In this document: piece after piece, positions 19,232 through 28,615 of the stretch
Numbering within the stretch: position 1 is the stretch's first letter
How the letters are laid out: each line of letters starts with the position of its first letter
Source: Blepharisma japonicum
Taxonomy: Eukaryota; Ciliophora; Heterotrichea; Heterotrichida; Blepharismidae
NCBI GenBank assembly: GCA_949751835.1
Contig: CATKHK010000178.1
Span: forward strand, 1-28,616
Reading direction: 5' to 3'
DNA length: 28,616 bases
Made by a program: the position numbers and the translations under genes
Notes under the pieces: generated by a model
The model's database searches: none
The model's input: only the letters and a program-made list of their open reading frames with translations
What the model was told of the DNA's origin: nothing

Positions 19232-20923
19232 TTATATATATCTCTTCATATAAAACACCATTAAAGCAGACGAATATCTGCTGTCCCTTTTCAAACTTAA
19301 ATCTTCATCGCTAATTTCTACATCAAATATTTTTGCCTTATATAAATCTTCCTTGCTTTTGAAAATAAATGCATGCAACACATACTCCTCTTCATTTACC
19401 ATGATTGTTCTTTCTATTTTGTTTTTGTTATATTTATTTTTGTTATTTAACTTGCTATCATCATCATTTTCAAAAACTAAATATTTAGGGAGGGTCAAAA
19501 AATCTATATTGCAATTCATATTTTGATTTTCATCACATTCTGCGCAATACTCTATCTCTTTAGTTGTATGTAAGTCTGATAAAGAATTGATAAAAGTTTG
19601 AATACTAATAAAAGGCAATTTACTGAGATAAAAATAAGGATATCATTTTTTAACTTCTTTTACTAAGTAACTGCATTTTGCACAGCTAGTGCCTTGAGAT
19701 ACCTCAAAACAAAATAATGTCGATGGCGAAATCTCAAAGTTTAACTCATCAAAGACGCTATTGAATAGATCTACAGGACTTTTGAAAAGTTGAGTGAACC
19801 CTATTTTTCTTGAGAAAACTTTGAAAAAATCTAATATAACATCCCGCATGTATTCTTGATTGCAATTTTTGTAGGAATTCAGAATTAAATGCAATTTGCT
19901 TTTTATACCGCTGACTCTTCTTTTAATTTCTTGACTAAAGTCGATAAAATTCATTAAAACTTCATTTAGACTTGCAAATGATGATATATAAAGATTCCAC
20001 TCATCAGTCTCATATTCAGTATCTCATGTTTCTGTGATGGTAGAAAAGCCTTTAGCCGCTATAGGATGAGATTGCCTTCTAGAAGAACTTGAATGCATTG
20101 TAGATTCAGTAATTGCTCTAATTGATTCTCTAGTTGAATTACTTAAACTTTGGGTTGATTCAGATCTTCTTTTAAAATGGCTCCCATCTTTGTTATAAAG
20201 TTCAATACATTTGGCTGCGTTATAATCTTTTGATCTAGACTTTCGATTACTTTCATTTTCTATCATCGGATGGCCACTGCTTTCTTCATCTGAGTAATAT
20301 ACGTTTGTGACATATTTTTGACTCATAAAAGCCTCATCATATATTTCTTGCAGTCTCTTTTTATCTTTTTCTATTTCTTTATCCAAATTATAATGTGATC
20401 TATTATTTAAAACCTTGACTTTACTCTCTAATAATCGTTTTTCCAAATCAAGCAAATCCAATCTATGAGCGATTTGCTGTGATCTTATAGGGTTCTCATA
20501 TTTTTTCTGGGATGCAAATGAACTTTTATATTTTTCTAATTGATTTTGGTAATGCTCAATTTTCTCATCATACTTATTTCTCAGATTTGTATACATATCG
20601 TCGTGTTTATCTGCTGCATTTTTATATTCTTCGATTTGCTTAAAATAAAACTCTGACAAAAATTTATATTCTTTATACTTTTCAAGCTTTTCTGAAGCTA
20701 TTTTTTTGTCTTCTTCAAGGACTTGTATTTTTTGTTTACAATCTTCGAGTTCTGAGTTAAGTGTTTCGATCTTATTCCTTGCAAGTTTTAATTCTCACTC
20801 AATATCAGAATTATTTTGTGAAGTTAAAGGAGGACTTGTGTTTGCTTTATTTTCAAAAGAAAGTGTTATCTCTGACTCTTTTTTTCTTTTCTTTCTTCCT
20901 TCCTTAGATGGCTTCATTCCCAT
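19232..20923 (-). CDS. Coiled-coil protein with USP-type domain, predicted inactive deubiquitinase
   Basis: 563 aa in one frame once three TGAs (including 20024-20026 = W300 and 19643-19645) are read as Trp; ATG 20923, stop TAA. Residues about 40-190 form a coiled coil (KIETLNSELEDCKQKIQVLE), 190-300 a Ser-rich linker, and about 308-563 resemble a compact ubiquitin-specific protease fold. The Cys-box position reads NLYISSFASLNEVLMNF, where A317 aligns with the catalytic Cys of the usual GNTCxLNSVLQ. The fingers keep a zinc ribbon C414xxC417...C460xxC463. The His box is recognisable from EYVLHAFIF and SSALMVFYMKR, but the HYxAY position reads LYKAK. If the alignment is right it is a pseudo-USP acting as scaffold or ubiquitin binder. 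The USP call rests on pattern, not on search. Confidence 0.7.
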
Positions 20924-21082
20924 AAATATTTTATAGAGAAATATAGCAATCAGCTGGCATAGAAAAATATGAAAACCATAAGAAAGTGCAACTTAACGAA
21001 CATGATACCATTATTATTAATTTTAAGGAAAAGAATAATATCTGCAAGTTATTTAAAATTTATTCTTTAAGATTTTTATAAT

Positions 21083-21910
21083 ATGTCAACTTTTATCACT
21101 GCCTTACCTAAATCAGCCCAACCTCCTCTGCTTTTTAAGCAGAAATCCACAACAAGCCTTAAAGAAATGAGGATCTCTCTAGATACTTTAATTAATAAAT
21201 GCAAATCCCTCGAACAACTAACCCACAGAGATAGACTAGACGCAGCATCTTCAAATTGTATAAATTCAAAAAGATCCAATGATTTACTACACATTTCTGA
21301 TGAATTTACTAACTTTTTAATTCGTGACCAAGAATACATCAAAGGGAAAAACAGGCTAAACCAGCATTCCTCTGAGCGCAAACTAAAAGAATTTTCTGAC
21401 CAAATTAAAGCTCTATCTGCAAGATATGTCAATAAAAAAAATCAGCAATCAGAAAAGTCATTTTGATCTTTTGAAAAATTAGAGCCACTTTCACAGATTT
21501 TAACTACCTATAGAAGAGATTTTGGAAGTCCTGTTATAACCCCAATTAAAAAGAATAATGTTCTGCTTTCTATGAATGAAATGAGCACCAAAAGTGATAA
21601 ATCACTGGATAAGAAATATAAAATTCATATAAGGAAAAAGCTAAAACTAAACATATCAAAAAATATAAAACCTGAAATTAAAGAGAATAAAAACAGTATT
21701 AATAACCAAGAACAAACCGCCAAAAGTAAAAATCCGATTCCAATAATTCAGAAAATCAAATCCATGGAGGTAAATAAGTCTTTTGAGAAAGATTTTTTTG
21801 CAAATAGAGGAGATATAGAAAGTAAAATTAAAATTGAGAGGTTAATCTCAACAAATGTGCGAAAGGAAAGAAAAACTGCTCAGATGATTAGATCTGGGAA
21901 ACTTTTATAA
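21083..21910 (+). CDS. Basic helical protein of unknown function
   Basis: 275 aa with TGA at 21464-21466 as Trp128; ATG 21083, TAA 21908-21910. The N-terminal half is helical and mixed-charge (SLKEMRISLDTLINKCKSLE; FSDQIKALSARYVNKKNQQS). The C-terminal half is very Lys-rich and probably disordered (KYKIHIRKKLKLNISKNIKP), ending in KERKTAQMIRSGKLL. No domain is recognised. It is transcribed divergently from the pseudo-USP gene with 159 bp between starts. Continuity across the TGA and the usual spacing make it a credible gene. Confidence 0.65.
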
Positions 21911-22054
21911 GCGTTATAATGGCTCTTATAAAAGTGATTATTTATTTTTATATAAAGCAAATTAATAAATAAATATGATATTTATGAATGAAAAAATTTC
22001 TGAATTTATTGGTAGCTGAATTTGTCAGCAGCTTAATTCTATTTAATATTTTAT

Positions 22055-24736
22055 ATGTCCAGTTCATCTTCAGACTTTGATAGTGACATAGATTTTTCAG
22101 ATGACTCAGATTTAGATGTAGATGAAGGCACAACAATTGCTAAAATTACCGGCAGCATTTCTATTAGTGACTTACCAAAATCCAAGACATTAGATGATCC
22201 TGTTCAATCTGCACCTTCTGTTAAGACTGATTCAACTGTTACTGAAGTTAAAAAAGAAGTTAAACAAGAGCAGTTTCCTAGTCCTCCTGCACCTGTAAAG
22301 CCAATTGTAAAAGGCCAGCGTCCATCAAGTTTAAGCAGAATTCCATTATTAAATAAAGAAACCACAAACCAAAATACTTATGATATAGATCGATTAATGA
22401 ACCCAAAGGTTCAAAAATCAGCCCTAAGGACATTAGGCTTGGAAAAACGCATTTCTCTGCCTAAATATAAAAATATAAGCTTAGAAAGTAGCCCTAATGC
22501 AGCTCAAAAGACTACTGATGTAGCTGATCGACTTTTAGCGGATTGAGAAAAAATAAAAAGTAAAAAATCAGCACAAAAGGAGCAAGCTGAAAAAGAAGAA
22601 TTGGAAAAATGCACATTTAAGCCAATGATTAATACTCAAGCAAGGAGTAGAACGCATGAAGAATTTTATGATGATATGAAGAGATATTTAGATGACAAGC
22701 TAAATCGTATTAAAAATAAGCAAGAAGAAAATGAGCAGCTTATTAGAACTAAAAGCCAGGAATTACCATTCCGACCCTTGCTATGTCCTAACTCTATAAA
22801 GATCGAATCTATGAAATCAGGAAATAATTATCCAAGATATGAGAAACTTTATCAGCTTCACAAATCCAAAGACAACCAAGGCTTACAGAGTGCTTTAAAA
22901 GAAAAATCTACTGACTCAATGCAGCTCACTCAATCCACTGATGATTCTCAAATTTTATTTCATCCTTCAGTAAATGAAAGATCGAAAAGAATAATCAGGA
23001 ACTCCTCAGTCGAAAACATTTTATATGAAGACGCTTTGAGAAGACACAATAAAAGCTTGAACCCTTCCCCACCAAGGATTCAAAAAAAAATCATAAGTGA
23101 TAAATCAGAAAAAGTGCTGATGGAGAAGCTAAAAAATGATTTCGAAGATGGATGGATTTATATTGACATTGATAACACCAATGTAGTTTCCTATACTAGA
23201 ATGCTTGAAGTACTTAGGTCTATGCATTTCTTAACTAGCCCTAAAAAACAAGAGGAATCAAGACTGCTTACTTTAGAGCTCTGGAAATATTTAGAAATAA
23301 ACAGTAAGCCTCCTACTAAAGAATCTCTTTTTGTTATAATCAATGCTATTATGGGTTTTTACCAGCCTTGAATGGAAAATTCAGAAAAATACCCTAACAG
23401 GATAAATATACCTGAGGTTACAGCAAAAAAACTCCACCTAAAATACAGCTTACTTTATGAAAACAGATTATCAGTCGTAAATAAAAGTACAACTAATAAA
23501 GCAAATAAAGAAAGCTTAGACTACTCTTTTAGGCCTCAGCTCTCTGTGATGTCAGAAAGACTTGCAACTTTATCAGTAGACAGCAGAAGAAGTTCAAGTT
23601 CATTAGCTGCTGAACTTCATCGAGAAAAAATCTTACTCCAAGAAAAGCAGGCAGCTTTGAAACAGAAATTTGATGAATTGAATTCTAAAGAATGTACATT
23701 CGCTCCTAGGATAAAAGATCTGCCTAAAACTTACCAACAGTCTAAAGTGACAGAAAAAGAGACATTGTCAAAGGATTATAAGAATATTTTAAATAATACT
23801 CCAAATAAGGTTGATAGAGCAACTGCACTGTTTTCACTTGCATCGCTAGAAAAAAATAAAAAAGAAAATAAATATAAGCCATATGAAGAGCAAGAAATAG
23901 AGAAATGTAAAAATGAGCTGACGTTTAAACCGAAGCTTTATACAAGAGAAGAGCCTGATGTGGTGCCTGATGAACAGCCTGGTGTGCAAGAAATGGTTAC
24001 TAGATTAAGGGATGCAAGGAAAGATCAGGAAAAAGATAAAAATTTAAGAGAAAAAGGATGAACTAGAACTCCTGAAAATAATGTTAAACAAAATATAGTG
24101 AATCAAGATACTAGAGGGAGAAAATTGTCATCAAGACCTCCACAAAAACAACCAGATAAAGGCGCTAAAGATAAAGAAACTAAGAAAATTTTTCCAAAAG
24201 AATCGAAAAATCTCTCATCAAAATCTCAAATTCCAAAGCCAAGTAATCATAAAATTCCCATACCTCTTCGCAAGGAAAAATCCGAAGGCGAACCTCCTGA
24301 AAATATTGACAGTCAAAAAGACCTTATTAATGATCAAGCTGCTTGCTCGTCAGCACCTTCATTAGAATTATTTAACGGCTTTGATTATATGAATGATTCA
24401 GGCTCCAGCTTAGAAAATGGAAAATTCATATCTAACGATGTCATCTATGAAGACGAAGAAATGGAAAACATATCTGATGAGGATGAGTTTAATGGAAATC
24501 AGTTTGAAGAAGAAAATGAAGCCACTGAAGGGAACGAAGAAACTTTGTCTGGAAGCGAAAACGAAAACGATTTTCACATCGAAATAAACTTGGGAAATGG
24601 AAAAACAGAGCATTTAAACATAAAAGAAGGAATGGATTTAGAAGAAGTTGTAGAAGATTTTTCAAAGCTGCATGGGATTACAGAAGAATCAAAGCTAAAA
24701 ATACTGGAAATTGTGAAGAATCTTCCTATTGCTTAA
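22055..24736 (+). CDS. 893-aa protein with repeated TFxP-type motifs, probable cytoskeletal/ciliary
   Basis: One frame across three TGA codons read as Trp (W164, W439, W669); stop TAA. The N-terminus is acidic Ser/Asp-rich (SSSSSDFDSDIDFSDDSDLD). From about residue 180 a short motif recurs at irregular spacing: CTFKPMI (186-192), LPFRPLL (237-243), LFHPSVNERS (301-310), YSFRPQLS (490-497), CTFAPRI (547-553), LTFKPKLY (622-629). Basic, coiled segments lie between. Residues about 360-440 form a helical, EF-hand-like block (GWIYIDIDNTNVVSYTRMLE). An acidic stretch near 800-840 precedes a C-terminal module HLNIKEGMDLEEVVEDF, typical of ciliate and flagellate proteins ending in a small helical binding unit. 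Repeats of this TFxP kind are widespread in ciliary/centrosomal proteins of protists; exact function unknown. Confidence 0.8.
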
Positions 24737-25088
24737 AATTGTCATTTCACTCTATAACATAACCTGAAAATTTTGCTTTATATAATTGATAAAAGTTTTA
24801 AATTTGATATTAATGATTTTATATTCCAATCAAGATTATGATTTTTATATGAAATAAAAAAGCTTCTTTCTCTTATTAGAATAGATTATAATGTTTCTAA
24901 TTTATATTTTTGCAATCCTATATGCATATTTGTGCTTTTGTCCTATATTAATATAGTTAATGCTTCTAATATTTAGCTTCTTGCTCTACCAGGGACAGTA
25001 ACTTATTAATTAAATTTTCATCACCCTTCATTTATACTGATTTCTTTTATTCGCCTATCTTATTATATAAATTTCTAGCTTAAGCATA
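24737..25088. other. Gene-free stretch, 352 bp
   Basis: AT-rich spacer between two plus-strand genes, with stops in all frames. It should hold the 3' end of the TFxP-repeat gene and the promoter of the macrodomain gene. Nothing else is seen. Confidence 0.5.
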
Positions 25089-25931
25089 ATGTTTAGCTTT
25101 TTTGGCAGAAAGAAACCAAAGGTATTACGCGAATTTACCCATGGAACCACAAAACTTCAAATTGTGAGGAATTCAATCAGCAAAGAGAATGTTGGAGCGA
25201 TTGTTAATATCACAAATTCTACTTTAGATCAGCCAGATGGAGTTGCAAAAGAAATAATAAGCAATGGAAGCCAACAGATGCTGCTTGAGTGTAGAAAGTG
25301 GATACTTGATAATGGTCAGCTTGCTCCTGGACATATAGCCATAACATCAGGAGGAAAACTTGCTGCAATTCATATTATGCATCTTTCAAGCCCCACATAT
25401 CAAAGGTCTCTGCCTGGGCAAGACTCAAATCTTAGAGAACTGATATGAAGCGTCCTTACACAAGGCGAAGAACTGGGAATAAATTCAATAGCATTACCTC
25501 CATTTTGCATAGGTGCATTTGGCTATCCCCTTGATATAGTTGTTCCGGTTATGTTAGATACAGTCCAGCAATATCTTCTTTCTCATGAAGGTACCAAATA
25601 CAACTTAGTTAAGTTTACAAGTCAAGACAAATCTGTATATGAAGTCTTTGTAAGTGAGTTTGAAAAAAGATGGCCTGACTCAATGCCGCAAGGGAAAAAG
25701 AAAGCCAAGAAAACCAGACAGCTGGCCTCGTCTTTAACCCCAGGAATGGATAGACTTGTTGAACGAGAAATAGAAAGACAAAGAGGCACCTCTCCAAAGA
25801 TGCAGAAATCTAAAGCCAAGCCTGCAAGAAAATCTAAAAAGGGAGATAAGAATGATCAAGATATCGAGCTCAAAGACGGGGTTAACATGGAGGCTTTAAG
25901 AAGTGTCCCTTATAAAGAAGACAGAATCTAA
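25089..25931 (+). CDS. Macrodomain (ADP-ribose-binding) protein with basic tail
   Basis: 280 aa with TGA at 25446-25448 as Trp120; stop TAA. Residues about 20-170 are a macrodomain. GAIVNITNSTLDQPDGVAKE (36-55) corresponds to the family AIVNAANxxLxGGGGV loop that binds ADP-ribose. APGHIAITSGG (79-89) and the second loop CIGAFGYPLD (140-149, family GxFGYP) complete the pocket. The glycine-rich loop is replaced by DQPDG, so catalytic ADP-ribosyl hydrolysis may be weakened while binding may persist. Residues about 195-280 form a Lys/Arg-rich tail (KKKAKKTRQLASS; KSKAKPARKSKKGDK) that could bind nucleic acid or target the nucleus. Macrodomains read or remove ADP-ribose marks in DNA repair and chromatin. 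The next gene begins only 30 bp downstream. Confidence 0.88.
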
Positions 25932-25961
25932 TTAACTTTTCTTATATATTTTGTTTTAAAA

Positions 25962-26699
25962 ATGGAGTCTAAATTTAAAAGAAATCCGTTGAAGATTCAA
26001 CTGTCATCAAGCAATGAAAGTTTAAAGCTTTTTGAAGAGTCAGGATTATTAAGCTGCTACGAATTCGATGACGTTATAAATCTAAACGAGAGTCCTCATA
26101 GCAAATTAATTAAAGAGCTTCAAGCTCAGCTTGATATTGTTAATGAAGATAGAGAAAGACTAAAACAAGAAAATGAAAAATTAAAAACTGATAATTTTTC
26201 AAATGTCAAAAAAGTTGTTAGCAAAATGCATGATGTTCAATTTGAGCTTGTCAAGAAAATTGCTGCAGACACAAGAGAAGTCAATATGACGTTAAATGAA
26301 GAAATTAAGAGGCTTAAAGAAGATTCAGAAAGCAAAGATAAACTTCTCAGCTTGATGAGGGCACTGCTAGGGGAAACTAATCTGCAGAATCCATTTGTGC
26401 TAGCCTCAAAGGAAAATAGGCTTTCAAGTATCCCAAAAAGGAAAACTTACAGTATGTTTGGATTAACTGAGACAGATAAAAAACGCAATGAAAGTGAAAA
26501 ACCTAAGCAAGAGAAAAAACAAGATATGGATATTCATTACATGCAAGAAAATTCCCCTATTAAAATAAGTTTAGGACCAAACACATCGAGAATTAAAGTA
26601 TCAAGAAATGTGTTAAAATATCCAAGATCAAGAATTCCAATTAGAACTGTTACTCCGCCGAATTATTCAAGCAGATCTGTATCTCCTGTGCCAAATTAG
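25962..26699 (+). CDS. 245-aa coiled-coil protein of unknown function
   Basis: Starts at ATG 25962, 30 bp after the macrodomain stop, and ends with TAG, one of only two TAG stops here. Residues about 48-135 form a coiled coil (ELQAQLDIVNEDRERLKQEN; LNEEIKRLKEDSESKDKLLS). The flanks are Ser/Pro/basic and probably disordered, ending SRSVSPVPN with several proline-directed sites (TPP, SPV). No named family is recognised. The same-strand tight spacing to the macrodomain gene is ordinary for compact ciliate genomes and is not evidence of an operon. Confidence 0.75.
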   Translation: MESKFKRNPLKIQLSSSNESLKLFEESGLLSCYEFDDVINLNESPHSKLIKELQAQLDIVNEDRERLKQENEKLKTDNFSNVKKVVSKMHDVQFELVKKIAADTREVNMTLNEEIKRLKEDSESKDKLLSLMRALLGETNLQNPFVLASKENRLSSIPKRKTYSMFGLTETDKKRNESEKPKQEKKQDMDIHYMQENSPIKISLGPNTSRIKVSRNVLKYPRSRIPIRTVTPPNYSSRSVSPVPN

Positions 26700-26797
26700 C
26701 AGCAATTAATTAATGCAATATTTATTAATAATTAATCTATTGTGGTTATTAGAATTTAATAATTTTTAATTGCTTCGATAATGAGATAATAAAAAAG

Positions 26798-26869
26798 TCC
26801 AAGGTCGGGAGTTGAACCCGATGTACAACACGATGAGAGCGGCATGCTTCGGCCCCGGGCCACCCTGGA
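26798..26869 (-). ncRNA. tRNA-like element A (Pol III type, 72 nt)
   Basis: On the minus strand: 7-bp terminal stem TCCAGGG/CCTTGGA, and a mini D-hairpin GGCC-CGG-GGCC with a 3-nt loop. The middle hairpin AGCAT/GTGTT has a 12-nt loop containing CTCTCA. A perfect T-arm, TCGGG-TTCAACT-CCCGA, holds a consensus B box GGTTCAACTCC. A T run follows on the minus strand (26796-26791) as a Pol III terminator, and a TATTTATAAT element lies about 30 nt upstream. The overall length equals a tRNA, and CTC in a T-CTC-A context would suggest tRNA-Glu(CTC). However, a canonical anticodon stem keeps only two pairs and the D-arm is abnormally short. It is therefore either a tRNA relic or a distinct tRNA-like RNA. 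Confidence 0.6.
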
Positions 26870-27393
26870 TTGAATAAAATTAGTTACAAAATTATAAATA
26901 TTTTTCAAGAGTTAGGACTCTTTAAATCAAGCTATAAAATCCTATCCTTATTATTAAATATTATATTCTGAAAAACAATTAAGCCATCTATAATTCATAA
27001 TTAATGGTGAGAGAAATATGCCAATATTCAATTTTGCTAAAATTTAAGTTAAGGATTTTACAATTAAATCAATTTTATTTTCTTCATAAAATTTAGTGTC
27101 AAAATAGTTTGTGCTGCATTTAATAGGGTAATCCTCCTAGTTGATTCAAAATGAGCTTAATATTGATGAACTAACAATAATTAAGCTAAAATTGTTATCT
27201 CAAGATCTCAAATCCTAGAATTTCTAAAGCTTCTATTTTATTATATTTAGCTATAATGGACTCATTTATTTTAGAATATTTTTAAGATCGGATAACGTCG
27301 GTATTACCTCCCAAGAATATATTTTCAAACATTTTGTCAGAGAAAGCTAAAATTATTTAGCATATCAGAAGTTACTAATGCCAATTACTTATT
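26870..27393. other. Gene-free stretch, 524 bp, between tRNA-like elements
   Basis: AT-rich DNA separating the minus-strand tRNA-like element from the plus-strand cluster. Its left end (26870-26907) is the upstream region of element A. I see no ORF or other structured RNA. Confidence 0.45.
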
Positions 27394-27409
27394 AACGAAA
27401 TATATATAT
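27394..27409 (+). promoter_or_regulatory. Upstream AACGA/TATA element of tRNA-like element 1
   Basis: AACGAAATATATATAT begins exactly 38 nt before the element. AACGA occurs at the same -38 position before elements 2 and 3, and the A/T-alternating run sits near -30 as expected of a TATA box for Pol III genes. Confidence 0.5.
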
Positions 27410-27431
27410 CTCCGAATATATACAATATTAA

Positions 27432-27500
27432 TCCAAGGCTGGCGGGGCCAAACGAGGTTTCTCACTCCCTTCATTCTCAGGTTCAACTCCTGACCTTGGA
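27432..27500 (+). ncRNA. tRNA-like element 1 (69 nt)
   Basis: The terminal stem TCCAAGG/CCTTGGA is perfect over 7 bp. The mini D-hairpin is TGGC-GGG-GCCA. The middle hairpin GAGG/CCTT has a 10-nt loop starting TTTCTCA. The T-arm is TCAGG-TTCAACT-CCTGA with B box GGTTCAACTCC. TTTT at 27505-27508 could terminate Pol III. It differs from element A at paired positions in ways that keep pairing: the fifth terminal-stem pair is A-T here and G-T in A, and the third T-arm pair is A-T here and G-C in A. Confidence 0.6.
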
Positions 27501-27600
27501 CCTCTTTTAAAATAAGAAATAAATAATATAGACTTTTAAAAATCTTAAAATTAGGCTTAAAACGTTGTGAGAAAATGCTTAAAAATCAAAGCTTTAATAA

Positions 27601-27616
27601 AACGATCTATATAATG
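27601..27616 (+). promoter_or_regulatory. Upstream AACGA/TATA element of tRNA-like element 2
   Basis: AACGATCTATATAATG starts 38 nt before element 2, with TATATAAT at about -31 to -24. It is identical over 16 nt to the copy before element 3. Confidence 0.55.
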
Positions 27617-27638
27617 TTCCATAAGCATTTATTTCTAA

Positions 27639-27706
27639 TCCAGGGTGGCCGGGCCAAAATATGTTTCTCACCCCCTATTTCATCAGGTTCAACTCCTGAC
27701 TCTGGA
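27639..27706 (+). ncRNA. tRNA-like element 2 (68 nt)
   Basis: Terminal stem TCCAGGG/CTCTGGA, mini D-hairpin TGGC-CGG-GCCA, middle hairpin AAATA/TATTT with a 14-nt loop containing TTTCTCA, T-arm TCAGG-TTCAACT-CCTGA, then a run of T from 27708. The terminal stem differs from element 3 at two positions of the 3' strand and still pairs, with the G-U wobble moved by one position. Confidence 0.6.
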
Positions 27707-27768
27707 CTTTTTTTTAAATCTCCAATTTTGCCTGCATCGAATCTTATTATATCCACAAAATTCAATAG

Positions 27769-27784
27769 AACGATCTATATAATG
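27769..27784 (+). promoter_or_regulatory. Upstream AACGA/TATA element of tRNA-like element 3
   Basis: AACGATCTATATAATG starts 38 nt before element 3, identical to the copy at 27601. Confidence 0.55.
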
Positions 27785-27806
27785 CCCCACAAGCAGTTAT
27801 TCTCAA

Positions 27807-27874
27807 TCCAGGGCTGGCGGGGCCAAAATATGTTTCTCAACCCTTATTTCTCAGGTTCAACTCCTGACCTTGGA
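27807..27874 (+). ncRNA. tRNA-like element 3 (68 nt)
   Basis: Terminal stem TCCAGGG/CCTTGGA with one G-U pair, mini D-hairpin TGGC-GGG-GCCA, middle hairpin AAATA/TATTT with a 14-nt loop containing TTTCTCA, T-arm TCAGG-TTCAACT-CCTGA, and T run at 27878-27883. It is the tandem partner of element 2. Confidence 0.6.
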
Positions 27875-27919
27875 CCCTTTTTTATAAATATCTAATAAAT
27901 CTTTATTAACATTATATAT

Positions 27920-28615
27920 TTAACTAAGGCCATTTCTCTGTTGATTGATTTCATTCAAATTCATATGCTCATTCACATTTTCTTCCACATGAGAATCATC
28001 CATAGGAGTTTGATTGTGAGCTCTCAAACTAATTACAGAATTATCCAGCTCATTAGACTCATCTTTTTGGAATTTTATAGCATCATAGATCTTATTTCTT
28101 GGTTTTCCTGCTGCAGGCACCAACAGACTTGGATAATATTTTTTCTGAATAATTATAGTAACGATCGCAATAACGCCCCATCCGATAAATAAAGCAATAA
28201 ATCAAGCTATATTGTCTTGCTCCCCTGCATTAGATAAAGTAGCTAAAAAAGAAATATAGAAAACCCCTACAAGAGAAGAGAATTCTCATAAATTGCATCT
28301 TCCATAGTTAAAAGGCTTGATTTTATATGTGATCACTGAGAAACAGAAAATCAAAAAGGAAAATAAAACTCCATGGGCTATTGGCTGTGAACCTTGAAGA
28401 GATTTTCCAACAGCTATAAGCAGAATTTGGACACATGTTTTAAAAAGAAGGAAAAATGGCTTGACCATTAAATTTACACCAGTTTTTGCTTGTTGCCATA
28501 GAGGCCGAGAAAAGACTGCAATAGGCTGATAACATGATAATGCAAGTGCTGACATAATGATATATGGATAATGATCATCAGTTCAACAATTCATATAGCA
28601 GTCTCTCCATACGAA
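27920..28615 (-). CDS. Multi-pass membrane protein, C-terminal part, truncated by window edge
   Basis: 231 residues are visible, with three TGAs as Trp (including 28286-28288); the frame is open to the right edge, so the N-terminus is missing. Hydrophobic segments suggest about five membrane passes: IIMSALALSCYQPIAVF, PFFLLFKTCVQILLIAV, GVLFSFLIFCFSVITY, SSLVGVFYISFLATL and FIALFIGWGVIAIVTIII. A cytosolic tail of about 80 residues is polar and ends VNEHMNLNEINQQRNGLS. Polytopic proteins with long Cys-rich ectodomains and this sort of C-terminal membrane block are common in ciliates, but the missing N-terminus prevents naming. Stop TAA at 27920-27922. Confidence 0.75.

Larger units (their letters stand above)
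27601..27880 (+). repeat. Tandem duplication, 168-bp period, carrying two tRNA-like elements
   Basis: The segment starting AACGATCTATATAATG at 27601 recurs at 27769, 168 bp later. Similarity covers 38 nt of 5' flank plus the whole RNA element and T-run. The remainder of each unit is not obviously conserved. The duplication has diverged at scattered positions, including compensatory changes in the stem. Confidence 0.8.

Noticed and set aside
23392-23399. CCCTAACA, resembling a ciliate telomere unit
   Set aside because: It is a single copy inside a coding frame (YPN), not a repeat array.
25089-25931. Frameshift or pseudogene explanation for the TGA inside the macrodomain
   Set aside because: The same pattern occurs in many genes of the window and Trp restores continuity each time; code reassignment is the simpler explanation.
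26798-26869. Ordinary tRNA-Glu(CTC) gene
   Set aside because: The B box, length and T-CTC-A context fit, but only two anticodon-stem pairs form and the D-arm is a 3-nt-loop hairpin shared with three other copies, so a functional tRNA call is not justified from sequence alone.
27575-27895. 106-codon plus-strand reading frame over the tandem duplication
   Set aside because: It runs through two structured RNA elements and their T-run terminators; its internal protein repeat simply mirrors the 168-bp DNA duplication.
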